Below, in pieces: positions 33,996 through 45,123 of a stretch of 64,000 bases of DNA. Location: positions 12,449,454 through 12,513,453 of the forward strand of contig CM064681.1 of NCBI GenBank assembly GCA_032717465.1. Direction: 5' to 3'. A model generated the notes under the pieces. It had not been told where the DNA came from, did not search any database, and saw only the letters and a program-made list of their open reading frames with translations. The position numbers and the translations under genes were made by a program. Numbering within the stretch: the first letter of the stretch is position 1; the number at the start of each line of letters is the position of its first letter. This DNA comes from Coenobita brevimanus. Lineage: Eukaryota > Arthropoda > Malacostraca > Decapoda > Coenobitidae.

Positions 33996-35019
33996 ACAAG
34001 GAGAGACTGAGTAAAAGAGAGACTTAAATGAATACTCAAAATTACGAGAGACGGCCTCTACGAGTTAATCCTCCATCCTAAGGGTTTCTGCAGGGATAAT
34101 TTCCCCCCTCAAGGTGAAAACCATTCAGCAGATCTTCAACATACATTCTCTCTTAGATTCCCTCCAGCCCTTGTTTCATCTCCCCCCCCCCCTTCCGATT
34201 CATTTTGTTACTTCTGAAATCAATGTGGCATTTATATTAAGAAATGAAATTAATAAGTAAATACTTTCTTGAAAATAATATATAGCGTATTTCCTTGCAG
34301 TATAACAGCACAAACCAAATTTAAGTATTTTCATTTGACACAGGGTTAATGCAGCATATACTTTCTAGAAAAAAAAAAATTAGTGCATTTCCTTGCACTA
34401 AAACTACAAACTAAATTAAAATATCTCCATTAAACACAGGTTATCTCATCTAAAGTATTTAGCATTTCTTACTTAGACCAATATAGCAAATATTAGTATT
34501 ACACTACTCATTTTCAGTAAAAGACATTTATAATAACCGCTCTTACTCCCAATGACGAACATGTTAAAATTTTAATTACCGTATTAGACACGACACTCAG
34601 TGGACTGGACATGATAAAAAAAACAAATGGGAATTCGAATGAGGTAGTAAATAATTTTGCTTGTCAAAGTAAATTACCGGTAGACTTTATTGCATCATTA
34701 ATAATGGGACATAATGTACCTCTTAAAATAACTGTCATTACTCTCAATATGAAATACGTAAATTTCTGCTACGAACGCTACTCCCCTCCTCCGATCCACC
34801 CAACTACCCGAGACCCCGCAATAAAGTGATGCCAGACGACGACCACAATACCAGGAGAAAGTGGGAGTAAAATAATTAGTCATATTTAAGAATTTGATCA
34901 TAAAGTACTCATAGTACTCGATACTTCACGATTTGTATCGATATTTTTTATATAAAGGCATTATCGAAAGTATTGATGCTTTGGTATGATACGCCCAGTG
35001 ACTAGCCGTCAATTAGTTG

Positions 35020-35577
35020 ATCGTGAGCTACTATTGTCGTTCCAAAATATCGAGATCGTTTGGGCGTTGTCCCTTACCGGCATTCCCCGACCCACGGTGC
35101 TGCCGAATCTATACCAACACACACCTCTCTGTCTCATGTCAGCTATTTACCACTTCTAAATGAAATATATTCACAGTATATGTGTATATAATTCTCTAGT
35201 GTGGCTATATAGTGTAAGAAATGTGTTGTTTATAATAATAACAATGACTTTTTATAAATACCTCAACACTTGGCAACGTTGCTTCCCAACGTTGTCACGA
35301 TTGTAGGCGAGTCGGTGAGGATGGGTCAGGTGTTAATCCGCAGGTCATTTCCTCTCTGACCGCCATCAAAGATGGAAGCTCCTACCCCTGTTACTCGTAT
35401 AGACGTTTCATAAAACAGTATAGACTTTTATAGAAATAAATCTCCGTAAAATGTTGATTTCGTAAGCAGAGAGAGAGAGGCAGACAGACAGTCAGGAGGC
35501 TTTTCCTCAAATTCTAATAATTCATAAAACCGTATAGACTTTTTATAGAAATAAATCTACATAAAATGTAGATTTTA

Positions 35578-35625
<48 letters not shown>

Positions 35626-35795
35626 AAGAAAGAGAGAGAGGTAGAGGTAGTGAGCTGGGAGTAAGGGTTGTCCCTTGAGCTATGTTTCTAATCCGATAAT
35701 TTGCCCAGTAGAAAGTGTGGCAATGTCGTGGGTCGGGGAATTCCCATGAGGGACAATGCCCAAACGATCTCGATATTTTGGAAAGACTATAGGAG
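35020..35795. mobile_element. MITE M2, same family as M1
   Basis: The left arm TTCCAAAATATCGAGATCG then TTTGGGCGTTGTCCC (35,040-35,075) is mirrored by GGGACAATGCCCAAACG then ATCTCGATATTTTGGAA (35,750-35,783), with inverted similarity continuing into ACCCACGG..TGCC. Interior blocks match M1 in reverse (TTGGCAACGTTGCTTCCCAA at about 35,273, CAGGAGGCTTTTCCTC at about 35,492). A GA tract lies at 35,581-35,640. Non-coding. Confidence 0.7.
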
Positions 35796-35830
35796 GATAA
35801 CATATGCTCCTGACTCCAGTTCCGAGATGC

Positions 35831-36530
35831 TCAACAAAATGGCAGCCTCCAGCTCACCTGACCACCCTGCTGAACCGCGAACAGAAACTGGATGGAAGAA
35901 GTTTTTACAAACAATACTGACGTGGGACAGAAGCAATGCATCACGATACAACATACTTACTCAAGACAAGTACCGGTATGCTTCACTTCTTCAGGTGAAA
36001 GATGCTAAAACTGCTGAGAAGAAAACTACTCTACAGTATAGAAGACTAAAGCGGTTTGATGTTATTGAAATTTGTGGTGTTCAGAAACTGTTTGCTAAAG
36101 TAACAAAGATGAAGTTCGTTACTACTACTTGCCTGCTACTGAGATATTTGGGGAAATTAAAACATCTCATTTAGCTATCGGTCATGGTGGTCGAGACAGA
36201 CTGAAACGTGAAATTGGGAGAAAATATGTCTATCTTACAGCTGATATCATTATGCTTTTCATGTCCATGTGTGAAGTGTCCCAAAGCAAGAAAGCAAAAA
36301 AGAAAAAAAGATTGGTTTCCAAATCTATCTTACCTGTACATTCCGAGCTAAACAGTCGGTGTCAAGTGGACCTAACAGACATGCATACACTACCGGATGG
36401 AAAATATAAGTTCATAATGGTATACCAAGATCATTTAACAAAATTTGTAATACTTCGTGCATTGCAGTTTAAACGTGCCGAAGAAGTTGCATATCACCTT
36501 GTTGACATTTTTTTTAATGTTTGGAGCACG
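35831..36530 (+). pseudogene. KRBA2/SCAND3-type integrase, 5' part (element K)
   Basis: Pieces in two frames give the N-terminal half of a retroviral-type (rve) integrase resembling KRAB-A domain-containing protein 2: YRRLKRFDVIEICGVQKL, EIFGEIKTSHLAIGHGG, a Cys-poor HHCC-like stretch, then the core with RCQVDLTDM (first catalytic Asp), YKFIMVYQDHLTKF and AEEVAYHLVDIFF. A frameshift lies near 36,100 (frame change before RYYYLPATEIF), and an extra T in the run near 36,510 shifts the frame just before LMFGA. At about 36,530 the gene is cut by LINE C. The true start is unclear; the Met of MAASSSPDH near 35,839 is a candidate, since upstream frame is MITE M2. Confidence 0.75.
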
Positions 36531-37794
36531 GGAGAGAATTTGCGAAGTTTTCAGTAGAGTGTTGTTAAATAGGTTGGAGCCGGTGGTTGAGGGTATTCTG
36601 AGGGATGAACAGGCTGGTTTTAGAAAGGGACGTGGTTGCAATGATCAGATCTTTATAGTTAGGCATCTGATGCAGCAAGTTCATGAAATGAGAGTACCGT
36701 TAAGTCTTTGTTTTGTTGATTTTGAAAAGGCTTTTGATAGTGTTTCGAGAGGGACTATGGGGAAGATCATGAGACATTATGGAATACCAGAGGAGTTTGT
36801 GAGGGTTATTATGAACATGCATGAGGACACATTTTGTAAAGTGATGGTTGATGGTTGTCTGAGTGATTCGTTTGAAGTCAAGTCCGGAGTAATTCAAGGT
36901 GGTGTTCTATCGCCTTTACTATTTATATTGGTCATTGATTACATTATGAAACGCGTTGGAACAGAAACCGGTGCAGGTATACTTTGGGGAGAGAACAGGA
37001 AACTTTTGGATTTAGATTATGCAGATGATATAGTTTTGATTTGTGATGGGCCAGAAGAGATGCAGAGAGTGTTGGACTGTTTGGTGAGTGAAGGTCGCAA
37101 GGTGGGTTTGGTTATTAATTGTGGAAAAACTGAAATAATCAATATGAATATGGAAAATGCGCAGGAATGTGTAATTGGAGGTATGGTTGTAAAGCAAGTT
37201 GATAGGTTTAAATATTTAGGTACTTATTTAGCCAAGGATGGTTCTTTGAACTTTGAATTCGAGGAAAGGTTAAAGAAGGCTAATCAGGCAATGGGAATGC
37301 TTAAAAATATTTGGAATAATAACAATTTTTCTGTGCATACAAAAATCAAACTTTATAAGGTAATGGTTAGGAGTATCTTAATTTATGGACACGAGTCTTG
37401 GTTCAGCACAGTGACTATGGAAAATAAATTTTTGGTGTTTGAAAATAAAGCACTTAGAAGAATATTAGGAGTTAAGTGGTGGGAAAGGATACCAAATAGT
37501 AGAATTAGAGAAATAACGGGAGTGCAGCCGATCGATGAATATGTTAGATTCTCACGATGGAAGTGGCTAGGACATGTGTATAGGAGACAGGGAATAGTAC
37601 GAGGTACACCAGGGTGGGTGGCACTTGGTAGGAGAGGTAGAGGAAGGCCAAAAGAGACGTGGGTGAGGAAAATGAGACAGGAAGCTGGAGATGAGTGTTG
37701 GGGAGATCTTGAGGAGTTAGCACAAGATAGGATGTGGTGGTGTGAGTTCATCGAGGCCCTATGCATCCCCGAGGGTGCCACAGGAAATGATTGA
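36531..37794 (+). CDS. LINE C reverse transcriptase, N-terminally truncated
   Basis: An uninterrupted frame (the open frame begins at 36,457 in integrase sequence, so the first ~24 residues are not LINE). Motifs in order: DEQAGFRKGRGCNDQIF, LCFVDFEKAFDSV, SGVIQGGVLSPLLF, the catalytic LDYADDIVL, FKYLGTYL, then a C-terminal module LGHVYRRQG with Arg-rich GRRGRGRPK and a terminal IPEGATGND. It lacks the endonuclease and the first RT block, so it is not autonomous. Related to LINEs ending in the HxxRR...GRPK module; clade not assigned. Confidence 0.8.
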
Positions 37795-37801
37795 TTGATT
37801 G
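36531..37801 (+). mobile_element. LINE C, 5'-truncated, inserted in the integrase gene
   Basis: The RT-to-end portion of a LINE begins abruptly after integrase FGA and ends in TGATTGATTGATTGATTG (37,791-37,809), a (TGAT)n 3' tail. Integrase sequence resumes at GTCATAACGTCC (37,808). The open frame across the element indicates a fairly recent insertion. Confidence 0.85.
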
Positions 37802-37807
37802 ATTGAT

Positions 37808-38930
37808 TGTCATAACGTCCTTAGCTTCTTTGTGACCAGAGTTGAAAATTGTGCATGGAAAATCAAGACATACTCAGAGTCAAGGGTCTGCGGAAAGGGC
37901 AAATCAAGATACTGAAAATATGTTGAGTGGACAGATGAAAGACAATAATACCATGAAGTGGTCCTAAGGTCTAAGTTTTGTTCAATTTATGAAGAACGGA
38001 GCCAAGCATTCTGGTAGAAATCAAAGCCCATACAAAGCAGTGTTTGGTGTTGAAGCAAGGGCTGGCTTGGCAACAACATGTCTTCCATTAGAATTAAGTA
38101 AACACTTACATAGTGAGGAGGATCTACAGAAGATCATTGCAAACGTGCATATGGAAACCGCAATTGGAACTATTGATGATCTGCACAGTACAGGTGAATT
38201 TAACATAAACATAATATCTGACAGCAAGTCAGAAGTAATTTCGTGTTGTGTGTGTGAAAAAGAGACAAGTGGAGCTCATTCCTGTGCAAAATGTGGGTCT
38301 AATATTCATGTAGCCTAATATGTGGGATAGAAATCGAGAGTGGCGAGGAGTGCTTCGGTTCAGAAGTTATGTGTCCTACCTGTAATACTGAAGCACGAAT
38401 ATCTCATGTTCGGTAAGTAGCAGGGAGTAGTTTGGAGAAGCAGGCAAAAAGAATGTAAACAGCATTTGATGCCTCTCACCCTCCTTCAAGCAGCTATTGG
38501 GCAAAAAGTAACAGTACCAATTCCAGAAATTGGCAGGGAAAAAGGAAATCTTCGAAATATTATTGCAGTTGTTAAACGTAGAAGGGAGGATGGAATGTAT
38601 AAATTACCTTACGAACTAAAGACGGTGTTCTTATGAAACTGTACAGTCGGTCTGAATTTGATACCTGTAAGCAGTCATTCTTGACCTTGACTGATGTCCC
38701 TGAAGGCAAAGAAATATCAATAAGGAGTGCTCCTGCTTTGTCAAGTGTGGGAATAGATCAATGTTTCTTTAGATGTCATTGTACAAAATACTATGCAACC
38801 AAAATATGCCAATGCAAGAAACGTACCGTAAATTGTTATGTAATTCAAAATGTCACAACAGTATGCCATGCAAAATTAAATAATGCAGTTTATCTTTTCT
38901 CAATATTTTTAACTACATAATGTTTTTACT
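37808..38930 (+). pseudogene. KRBA2/SCAND3-type integrase, 3' part with C-terminal Cys-rich domain
   Basis: After LINE C the frame resumes VITSLASL, then PELKIVHGK and QSQGSAERANQD, where the Glu is the third catalytic residue of the rve core. FVQFMKNGAKHSG and QSPYKAVFGVEA follow. A Cys-rich stretch (CCVCEKETSGAHSCAKCG) is followed by a stop after NIHVA, then broken pieces: TVPIPEIGREKGNLRNI (about 38,515), LYSRSEFDTCKQ..., and a CXC-like end CHCTKYYATKICQCKKRT (about 38,769). Stops replace a Trp (near 37,832) and another codon (near 37,966), plus further breaks at 38,320-38,640. The segment that should carry the second catalytic Asp (SDNG block) is absent between the two halves. Confidence 0.75.
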
Positions 38931-39029
38931 TAGCATGAGTCGTTGCAGTGGAACTTAAAGGTATCAGTAATGTGAAGGTGTAGTTATCGGTTTTAATATA
39001 GTAAAGAATCCTGGCAGTGTATATTATTT

Positions 39030-39520
39030 TACGTATCCACTCACTCAATGAAGTGCTGCTCTGGGGTGTCTGCCCTGTCCTCTCCTCCATCCTTCTTTCC
39101 TTCCATCTTCTTCTGTCTTTCTTTCCTTGTCTTTCTGCCTATGGGTGACTTTACACTCCCTCTTCTGTCTTTCATTCCTTCATTCTTTTCTCTTCCTTCT
39201 GCCTGTGGGTGACTCTACACTGAGTGACAAGCCAAATGGTTTCCTGTACACCAGGAAACCATTTACTACGCTGGGTGATAACCATATAACCAAATTTTGG
39301 CTCCTGGCGGTTTAGTGGGTAATTATTAGCTCCAATCGGAATGAGCCGGTGAAAGTTTATATCCAAGGGGTGATTGGGGTTTATTGGTCACGTAATGCCA
39401 CTCAGGGATGAGTGAGGTTGGTCACTCTCATCTTAAATGTCAGGACCAATTGCCTAGCCCCGGGTTCCTACTCTCCTCATGGGGCAACGTAGGATTGGAT
39501 GATGGATGGATGTTATTAAA
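39030..39520 (+). mobile_element. SINE-like element S1, copy 2
   Basis: Matches the 500-bp S1 (23,343-23,842) in the opposite orientation: CTGCCTATGGGTGACT duplicated, CACTGAGTGACAAGCC, CATATAACCAAATTTTGG, CTGGCGGTTTAGTGGG (A-box-like), AGGGATGAGTGAGG, ATTGGATGATGGATGG tail. It lies between the integrase remnant and the right end of element K. Confidence 0.7.
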
Positions 39521-39574
39521 GGTTTGCAAAATTTAAATATTTTTGTCTATTTTTAACTCTGACAAATCACTGTG

Positions 39575-40455
<881 letters not shown>

Positions 40456-40459
40456 CTTC

Positions 40460-40645
40460 AGGGAGCCGGTGATGTAGTGGTAATGGTAGTACATCCATCT
40501 CGCAAGTGAAATACCTCGAATTCGATTTTCTGGCTGGTCAGACTGTTGGTCAAGTACTGTTTTCCCCTTCCTCCCTGTCCACCCAGCAGTACAACTGGGA
40601 ACCTGGATGAAAATTCGATTGTTAAGAGTCATGCTCTAGGAGAAT
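40460..40645 (+). mobile_element. tRNA-derived SINE S3
   Basis: The head GTGATGTAGTGGTAATGG resembles a Pol III A box, and CTCGAATTCGATTTTC a degraded B box. The body has CCCTGTCCACCCAGCAGTA and GGGAACCTGG, homologous to the S2 block CCCTGTTCACCTAGCAGTAA. Not a functional tRNA. Confidence 0.6.
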
Positions 40646-40898
40646 TATGAACCTTAACAAAAACGTATTATATGCCCAAGTGACCTGCGTGCAGTTGATA
40701 GGCATTAATTCTAAGTTTTTTCTCCTCCTGAACACTCCTTTCCTTGACCCTCGTGCGATAAAAAACCCAGGTCACCACGTGGAACTGGTCGTAAAAATGT
40801 TTATGATTCCGGACTCTTATTCTCACTAATCATCGTGACGTACCGCATTCCTCTCCCTTTGATGATGTATTTTTGCACCCAAGAAATGTGTAGCGAGT

Positions 40899-40899
<1 letters not shown>

Positions 40900-40996
<97 letters not shown>

Positions 40997-41008
40997 TGTG
41001 TGTGTGAA
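40900..41008 (+). repeat. (GT)n microsatellite
   Basis: About 45 GT units with a GCGC interruption near the 3' end. Confidence 0.95.
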
Positions 41009-41019
41009 TAAATTAATTC

Positions 41020-42690
41020 ATATAGTCTTTATCCGATTTTAACGAAACTTGGCGAAAGCGTTGAGGGATACTCCATAAGGAACCTCTTATTTTATAGAAC
41101 AACAGGTCAAGGTCAAGGTCGCAGGGTTACATCAAACGCTGACCCAGCAAAACCAACTTTGGGTTTTTGAACAGTTTTGACCAAACTTGGGCAACGGCAG
41201 AGGGTAAGTCAGTAGAGAAAATAGTCAGTACCGAGAACAATCAGCCAAAGGTTTAGGTCGCAGGCCGAAGCAAAAAAAAATCGCCTCGTGTGCGTGATTG
41301 TTATAAAAAATAACTGTCACGGGTTTAGTCAGATTGTAAATAAACTGACGAAATGGCTGAGGGTGAGACAGGAAGTACGCTCACTGTTTCTAGAACAAGT
41401 CAAAAGTCAAGGTTCCAGGGCAAGGTCAACTTTCAAAATTTTTATTCGATTTGGAATAAATTTAGTGGAATCGTTCAGGATAAAATATCAAAAACAAATT
41501 GTTTCTGAGAACAATCAGCAAAGGTCAAGCTTACAGGGAAAGGCCAAAGGCCTTGAGCTACATGGCTAGGTCAATTCAAACAGTTTTCATCTGACCGGAA
41601 CCAAACTTATGGAAGTGTTAAGGGTCAGACAAGAACAGGGATTAAATTTTGTGAACAACCTGTCAGAGGTCCGAGTCAAGTAAAAGCGGTCCGTGTGTCC
41701 AAGTGTAAACTGAGTAACTACAACAGTTTTTATCTGATTTGCATCAAAGTTGGTAGATGAGATAATGTGTTTTAACCCTAGATAGGTAATGTGGGGTCTC
41801 AGAGACCCCAGTCCCCGAAATTTAATTTTAAAAAATATGAGCATAAGGTCTACAGATCTGTCCGTCTCATTACCTTCCTGCCTAGTGATGCTCTTCATGG
41901 GGATGATGGGGTCATAGCTGTACCTGGCTCTGATTTTGCTCTATAGAGCCATTGGGGTATGTCATACCCCAGATTACCTCTAATGTAACCTCAGTTGAGC
42001 CCTCTTGTGATTTTTTTTATTTCAATTTGCTGTCTTTCTCCTTTTGTATACAGAAGGTCCCAACATCGGTCTATTGCAGACCACCCAAGGAATCATGATA
42101 TTACTTTTCAATATTGCAAGATTTAATTTTATAATTTTTATACTTAAAATTTAACCATTTTTGTATAAACTTTAAAAAAATATATATTTTTTTGATTAAA
42201 CTTTATTTTTTCTGGCCCTATTTACAGATAAGGGGTTGAATTATTTGTGTATTGAAGCATTTTGAAATATCTCAAACGGAAGTTTTTTTTTTTTTTTTCC
42301 GTGGGGTCTGTCAGACCCCACGTTACCTAATTTAGTAACAAAATCAAGATTACCGTACAAGGGTTAATAACACAGGCTAAAAGTGATGGTTACATTGCAA
42401 GATCAAATGAACGTTTTATCCAACGTAGGCTAAATTTTGTGTTGGGGTTCTGGTTAAAACAAGGATATATTCGATTCTGAGAACAATCGATCAAAGAATA
42501 AGATCACAGGGAAAGGTCAAAGGCAAAGGTCACTTGACAATGTCAAACAAAGGTTTTTACTCGACAAACCAAACTTGATGGAAGGGTTAACGACTAAGCA
42601 ATAATGATGGAACTCAATTTTGAAAGTAATCTGTCGAAAGTCAAGGTCACAGGACAAAGTATTCGGCCCTTAAACCAGTTGGTTATCGGG
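41020..42690 (+). repeat. degenerate tandem array, ~130-140-bp units rich in GGTCAAGGTCA
   Basis: About eight units can be followed. Each has a TTTT(A/G)TC.GA block, ACCAAACTTGG.(G/A)GAA, GGGT.AG.CAGGAA, GAGAACAATC.G and AAGGTCAAGGTC.CAGGG. Starts are near 41,028, 41,160, 41,297, 41,438, 41,580, 41,723, 42,415 and 42,550. A piggyBac-like element (41,776-42,363) interrupts it. The direct AGGTCA words are nuclear-receptor half-site-like, but nothing else suggests regulation. Confidence 0.6.
41772..42367. mobile_element. piggyBac-like MITE (pB2), 588 bp
   Basis: TTAA at 41,772-41,775 and 42,364-42,367 flank ends CCCTAGATAGGTAA (left) and TTACCGTACAAGGG (right). The left end resembles the well-known piggyBac terminus CCCTAGAAAGATA. 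Subterminal palindromes GGGGTCTCAGAGACCCC (left) and GGGGTCTGTCAGACCCC (right), and an internal GGGGTATGTCATACCCC, stand out. No ORF of transposase size, so it is presumably moved by an enzyme supplied elsewhere. Confidence 0.75.
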
Positions 42691-42884
42691 GGTGTTGCAC
42701 TCACCTAGTTCTATTTTGTCCTCGCTACGAGCAAATCACCATATTCTTCTTTGGGACGACTAAACCGGTGGGATTAGTGCACCGTACATTAACCTTCCTA
42801 ACTACTTGACATCCTTCCTGAGAAAAATCGGATACAGTTAGAAGAACAAAATAAATACGCTACCGGTATCGGACTACAGATCTC

Positions 42885-42993
42885 GAAATGATCGGATCTT
42901 GAAGTTGGCTCTCTATTGTATTTTGTTTTTCTCTTGGAGGGAACTGTTATTGCTGGCTCGTGGCCTTTGGTTCCTTCTTCCTCGCATAAAAAT
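42885..42993 (+). pseudogene. LINE B 3'-terminal stub
   Basis: About 105 bp nearly identical to the last part of LINE B (TCTCGAAATGATCGGATCTT through TCCTCGCATAAAAAT). It holds only the end of the ORF and the 3' UTR, an extreme 5' truncation. Confidence 0.8.
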
Positions 42994-44060
42994 TGTTAAA
43001 CCTGAGAAGACGAAGGTGTATGCATATTCCTGTTGTAAGGTGGTCATTTATGACCACCTTACAACGGCGATGTTATAAAGCGTATTCAGCGATGAAACAG
43101 CAAATGCAAACAATCATTTAATATTATGTGCAGAAAATACCGTTGGATTTCTTATGACTCACTTTTAGAGGAAAGTCGTATTTTGTTTGGATAAATATAC
43201 TAAAAACGACGCGATCGTCAGAGAACGATCGTCAGAGAAATAACGCTTGGAGGTGTGAAGGCTTTTATTCTAATTGGCTTTGAGGATTTCATAACATCTC
43301 TTTTTTGGTGATTTATTGTGCACATTACACCTCAATATCCTCTTGCATCCTGTTGATACAAATTATGTCGATATTAAAATGACATAAATAACACACTAAA
43401 GAATATTAAAGTGTTACGTGCAAAATCCACCGTTAAAGAAAAGGTGCTACGATGATTTGTACCCCACATGAAATACGGCGCTAAGACCGAGGCTATTATT
43501 ACTCACTCGGCTGGACAATATCGTCACTTATTAACTCATATGACCCACTTTGGTTAAAAGAAAAAAATCGTTTACCTATATATGGAATACAGTACTAAAG
43601 ATGACTATCAGGCTCCTACGACTCACTCTCAGCTGATCAAAATCGCCTGAAGTTAAATGGAATTAAATATACTGGACACGACGCGACCATGGCATTTTGT
43701 TGAAATATTATACATAAGTTGTCCGACCATGCGCAGATAATTGGTGGCAGTACTAACAAGCTGGCTCCCTTGACTTACAACTCTGTTGAATATAATCATC
43801 TGGTCGTAGCTGTAATATGACAAATTTATGCTTTGGTTTAAGCAGCAGGGCTTACTAACCAAGTCAATTCTTTTATTTCCATTTTTTTTTCTACATTTAC
43901 AGATTCTTTGAATGATGACAAATTGTTTCATGGGGATTTTGTTTCGGTGTTGTTTTCCTCCATGTTAGTGTTTTGCTCTCCCATCGCCTGCTGGTTCCTC
44001 TGGTGTAATGACGGACAGTTATTGTACCATACTCTGATCTACCGAAATTCATTTTCTTTT
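42994..44060. other. unassigned sequence with weak internal repetition
   Basis: Diverged blocks of the form GACTCAC(T/C)...GCTGA.CAA.ATCG recur near 43,155, 43,490, 43,545 and 43,620, and also near 27,330. A 14-bp direct duplication (GATCGTCAGAGAA) lies at about 43,213-43,240. No gene. Confidence 0.35.
43032..43065. other. perfect 16-bp stem hairpin
   Basis: GTTGTAAGGTGGTCAT, a TT loop, then its exact complement ATGACCACCTTACAAC. It lies 40 bp after the LINE B stub. Confidence 0.85.
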
Positions 44061-44063
44061 GCA

Positions 44064-44205
44064 TTTCGGTTGGTTAGGTTGTCAAGACAGCTTAGGTTAG
44101 GTTTGGTTAGGATAGTTTGAATCAGACTGTTTGGTTAGGTTAGGTTGATTAAGTTAGGGCAGCTTTGGTTAGGATGTTTCGTTGTTAGGTTACCGGTATT
44201 ATTAA
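44064..44205 (-). repeat. degenerate TTAGGTTAGGT tract (telomere-unit-like)
   Basis: GGTTAGGTT, TTAGGTTAGG and GGTTAGGTTAGGTTG words on the plus strand. Diverged, not a pure array. Confidence 0.55.
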
Positions 44206-44439
44206 GTCTGATTAGTTTACGTTGGGTTAATTCAGGCTAAGCAAGTCTAAAGTATGGTTATATAAAGTTAGGCTAGCCACAATAAACTGGTAAATTTGAT
44301 TAAGTTTTCTCCGGTTATGCGCATGAGAAATAACCCGACGGAGGAGCAAAACTTTGGTGTAAGGAAGAGGAAGACAATATTAACAAAATCACGTGCCACA
44401 ATAAAATTATTAGAAAAAAATATATAGAAACAACCAAGA

Positions 44440-44545
44440 GGTAAATTGGTAAGGTATTTCTCATCCTTAAACCATTTGTGCCCAGTGTCCTCAGAACAGG
44501 ACGGAACTGGGCTTTTTCAAAAGCAAATAAAGTAGGGAACCCCGG
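44440..44545 (+). repeat. dispersed repeat T, copy 1
   Basis: The block with GTGTCCTCAGAACAGGA and TTTTCAAAAGCAAATAAAG recurs at 51,690-51,775. The two copies lie on opposite sides of the LTR element in the same orientation. Confidence 0.6.
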
Positions 44546-44599
44546 TGTCATATGCACAGAGTAACTTTACTGAAAGTTACCGTTCCCTTCTCTATTAAG

Positions 44600-44697
44600 C
44601 CTAAATTAACCTAACCTACCCAAACCTAACCTAACTTTAACCTAACCTTATCCTAGATCAACCTAACCTAAATAAACCTAAATTTAACTAACCCTAA
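44600..44697 (+). repeat. degenerate AACCTAACCT tract (telomere-unit-like)
   Basis: AACCTAACCTACC, CTAACCTAAC and CAACCTAACCTAAA words. Opposite orientation to the tract at 44,064-44,205. Confidence 0.55.
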
Positions 44698-44733
44698 TTC
44701 ACGAAATGACGAATTTTACAATCTGCCTGTAAC

Positions 44734-44737
<4 letters not shown>

Positions 44738-44811
<74 letters not shown>

Positions 44812-44820
44812 TATATATAA
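44738..44820. repeat. (AT)n microsatellite, left flank of the LTR element
   Basis: An AT tract with two isolated C/G interruptions, ending immediately before the LTR. The tract resumes after the second LTR. Confidence 0.95.
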
Positions 44821-45123
44821 TGCGTGGCTTGAAAAACAGTGCCCCCGGAGAATACCATAGTACCCCCGACGACAGGGCAAGCCAAGAACAGCGTAGTGTG
44901 CCCACAGATACGCCGACACCCCCACACGGACCCCACGGGGTGGCCGCCACCAGCCACCACCACTCCGGGCAACAGCGACACATGTCAGCCTGGGCCGTGC
45001 GCCCCTGTGACATACAGCCACCACGCCGCCGCCACCGTAGGAGAAGGACACTACCTTCGCGTAGTGGAATTGCTGAGCCGGCTAGGGGTGGAGTTAGAAA
45101 CTATACTCCAGACGGCGCCCCTC

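Larger units (their letters stand above)
33577..35004. mobile_element. hAT-like non-autonomous element (1.43 kb)
   Basis: The left end TAGAGATGGGCGATACC (33,577) pairs with the right end GGTATGATACGCCCAGTGACTA (to 35,004), whose complement also begins TAG. Candidate 8-bp duplications GCGGTCAG (33,569-33,576) and GCCGTCAA (35,005-35,012) match at 6 of 8. Subterminal ATCGAGTAC/GTATCGAT words cluster at both ends (33,610-33,715 and 34,900-34,985), as in hAT elements. Interior: a tRNA-SINE and a diverged ~105-bp tandem repeat (TTTCCTTGCA near 34,292 and 34,389). No transposase. Confidence 0.65.

Noticed and set aside
35701..35830. N-terminal codons upstream of MAASSSPDH as part of the integrase
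   Set aside because: This portion is the terminal inverted repeat of MITE M2 read through by chance.
40460..40530. tRNA gene
   Set aside because: Only degraded Pol III boxes attached to a SINE body.
44064..44697. a true telomere or chromosome end
   Set aside because: Tracts are short, degenerate and internal, with complex sequence on both sides.
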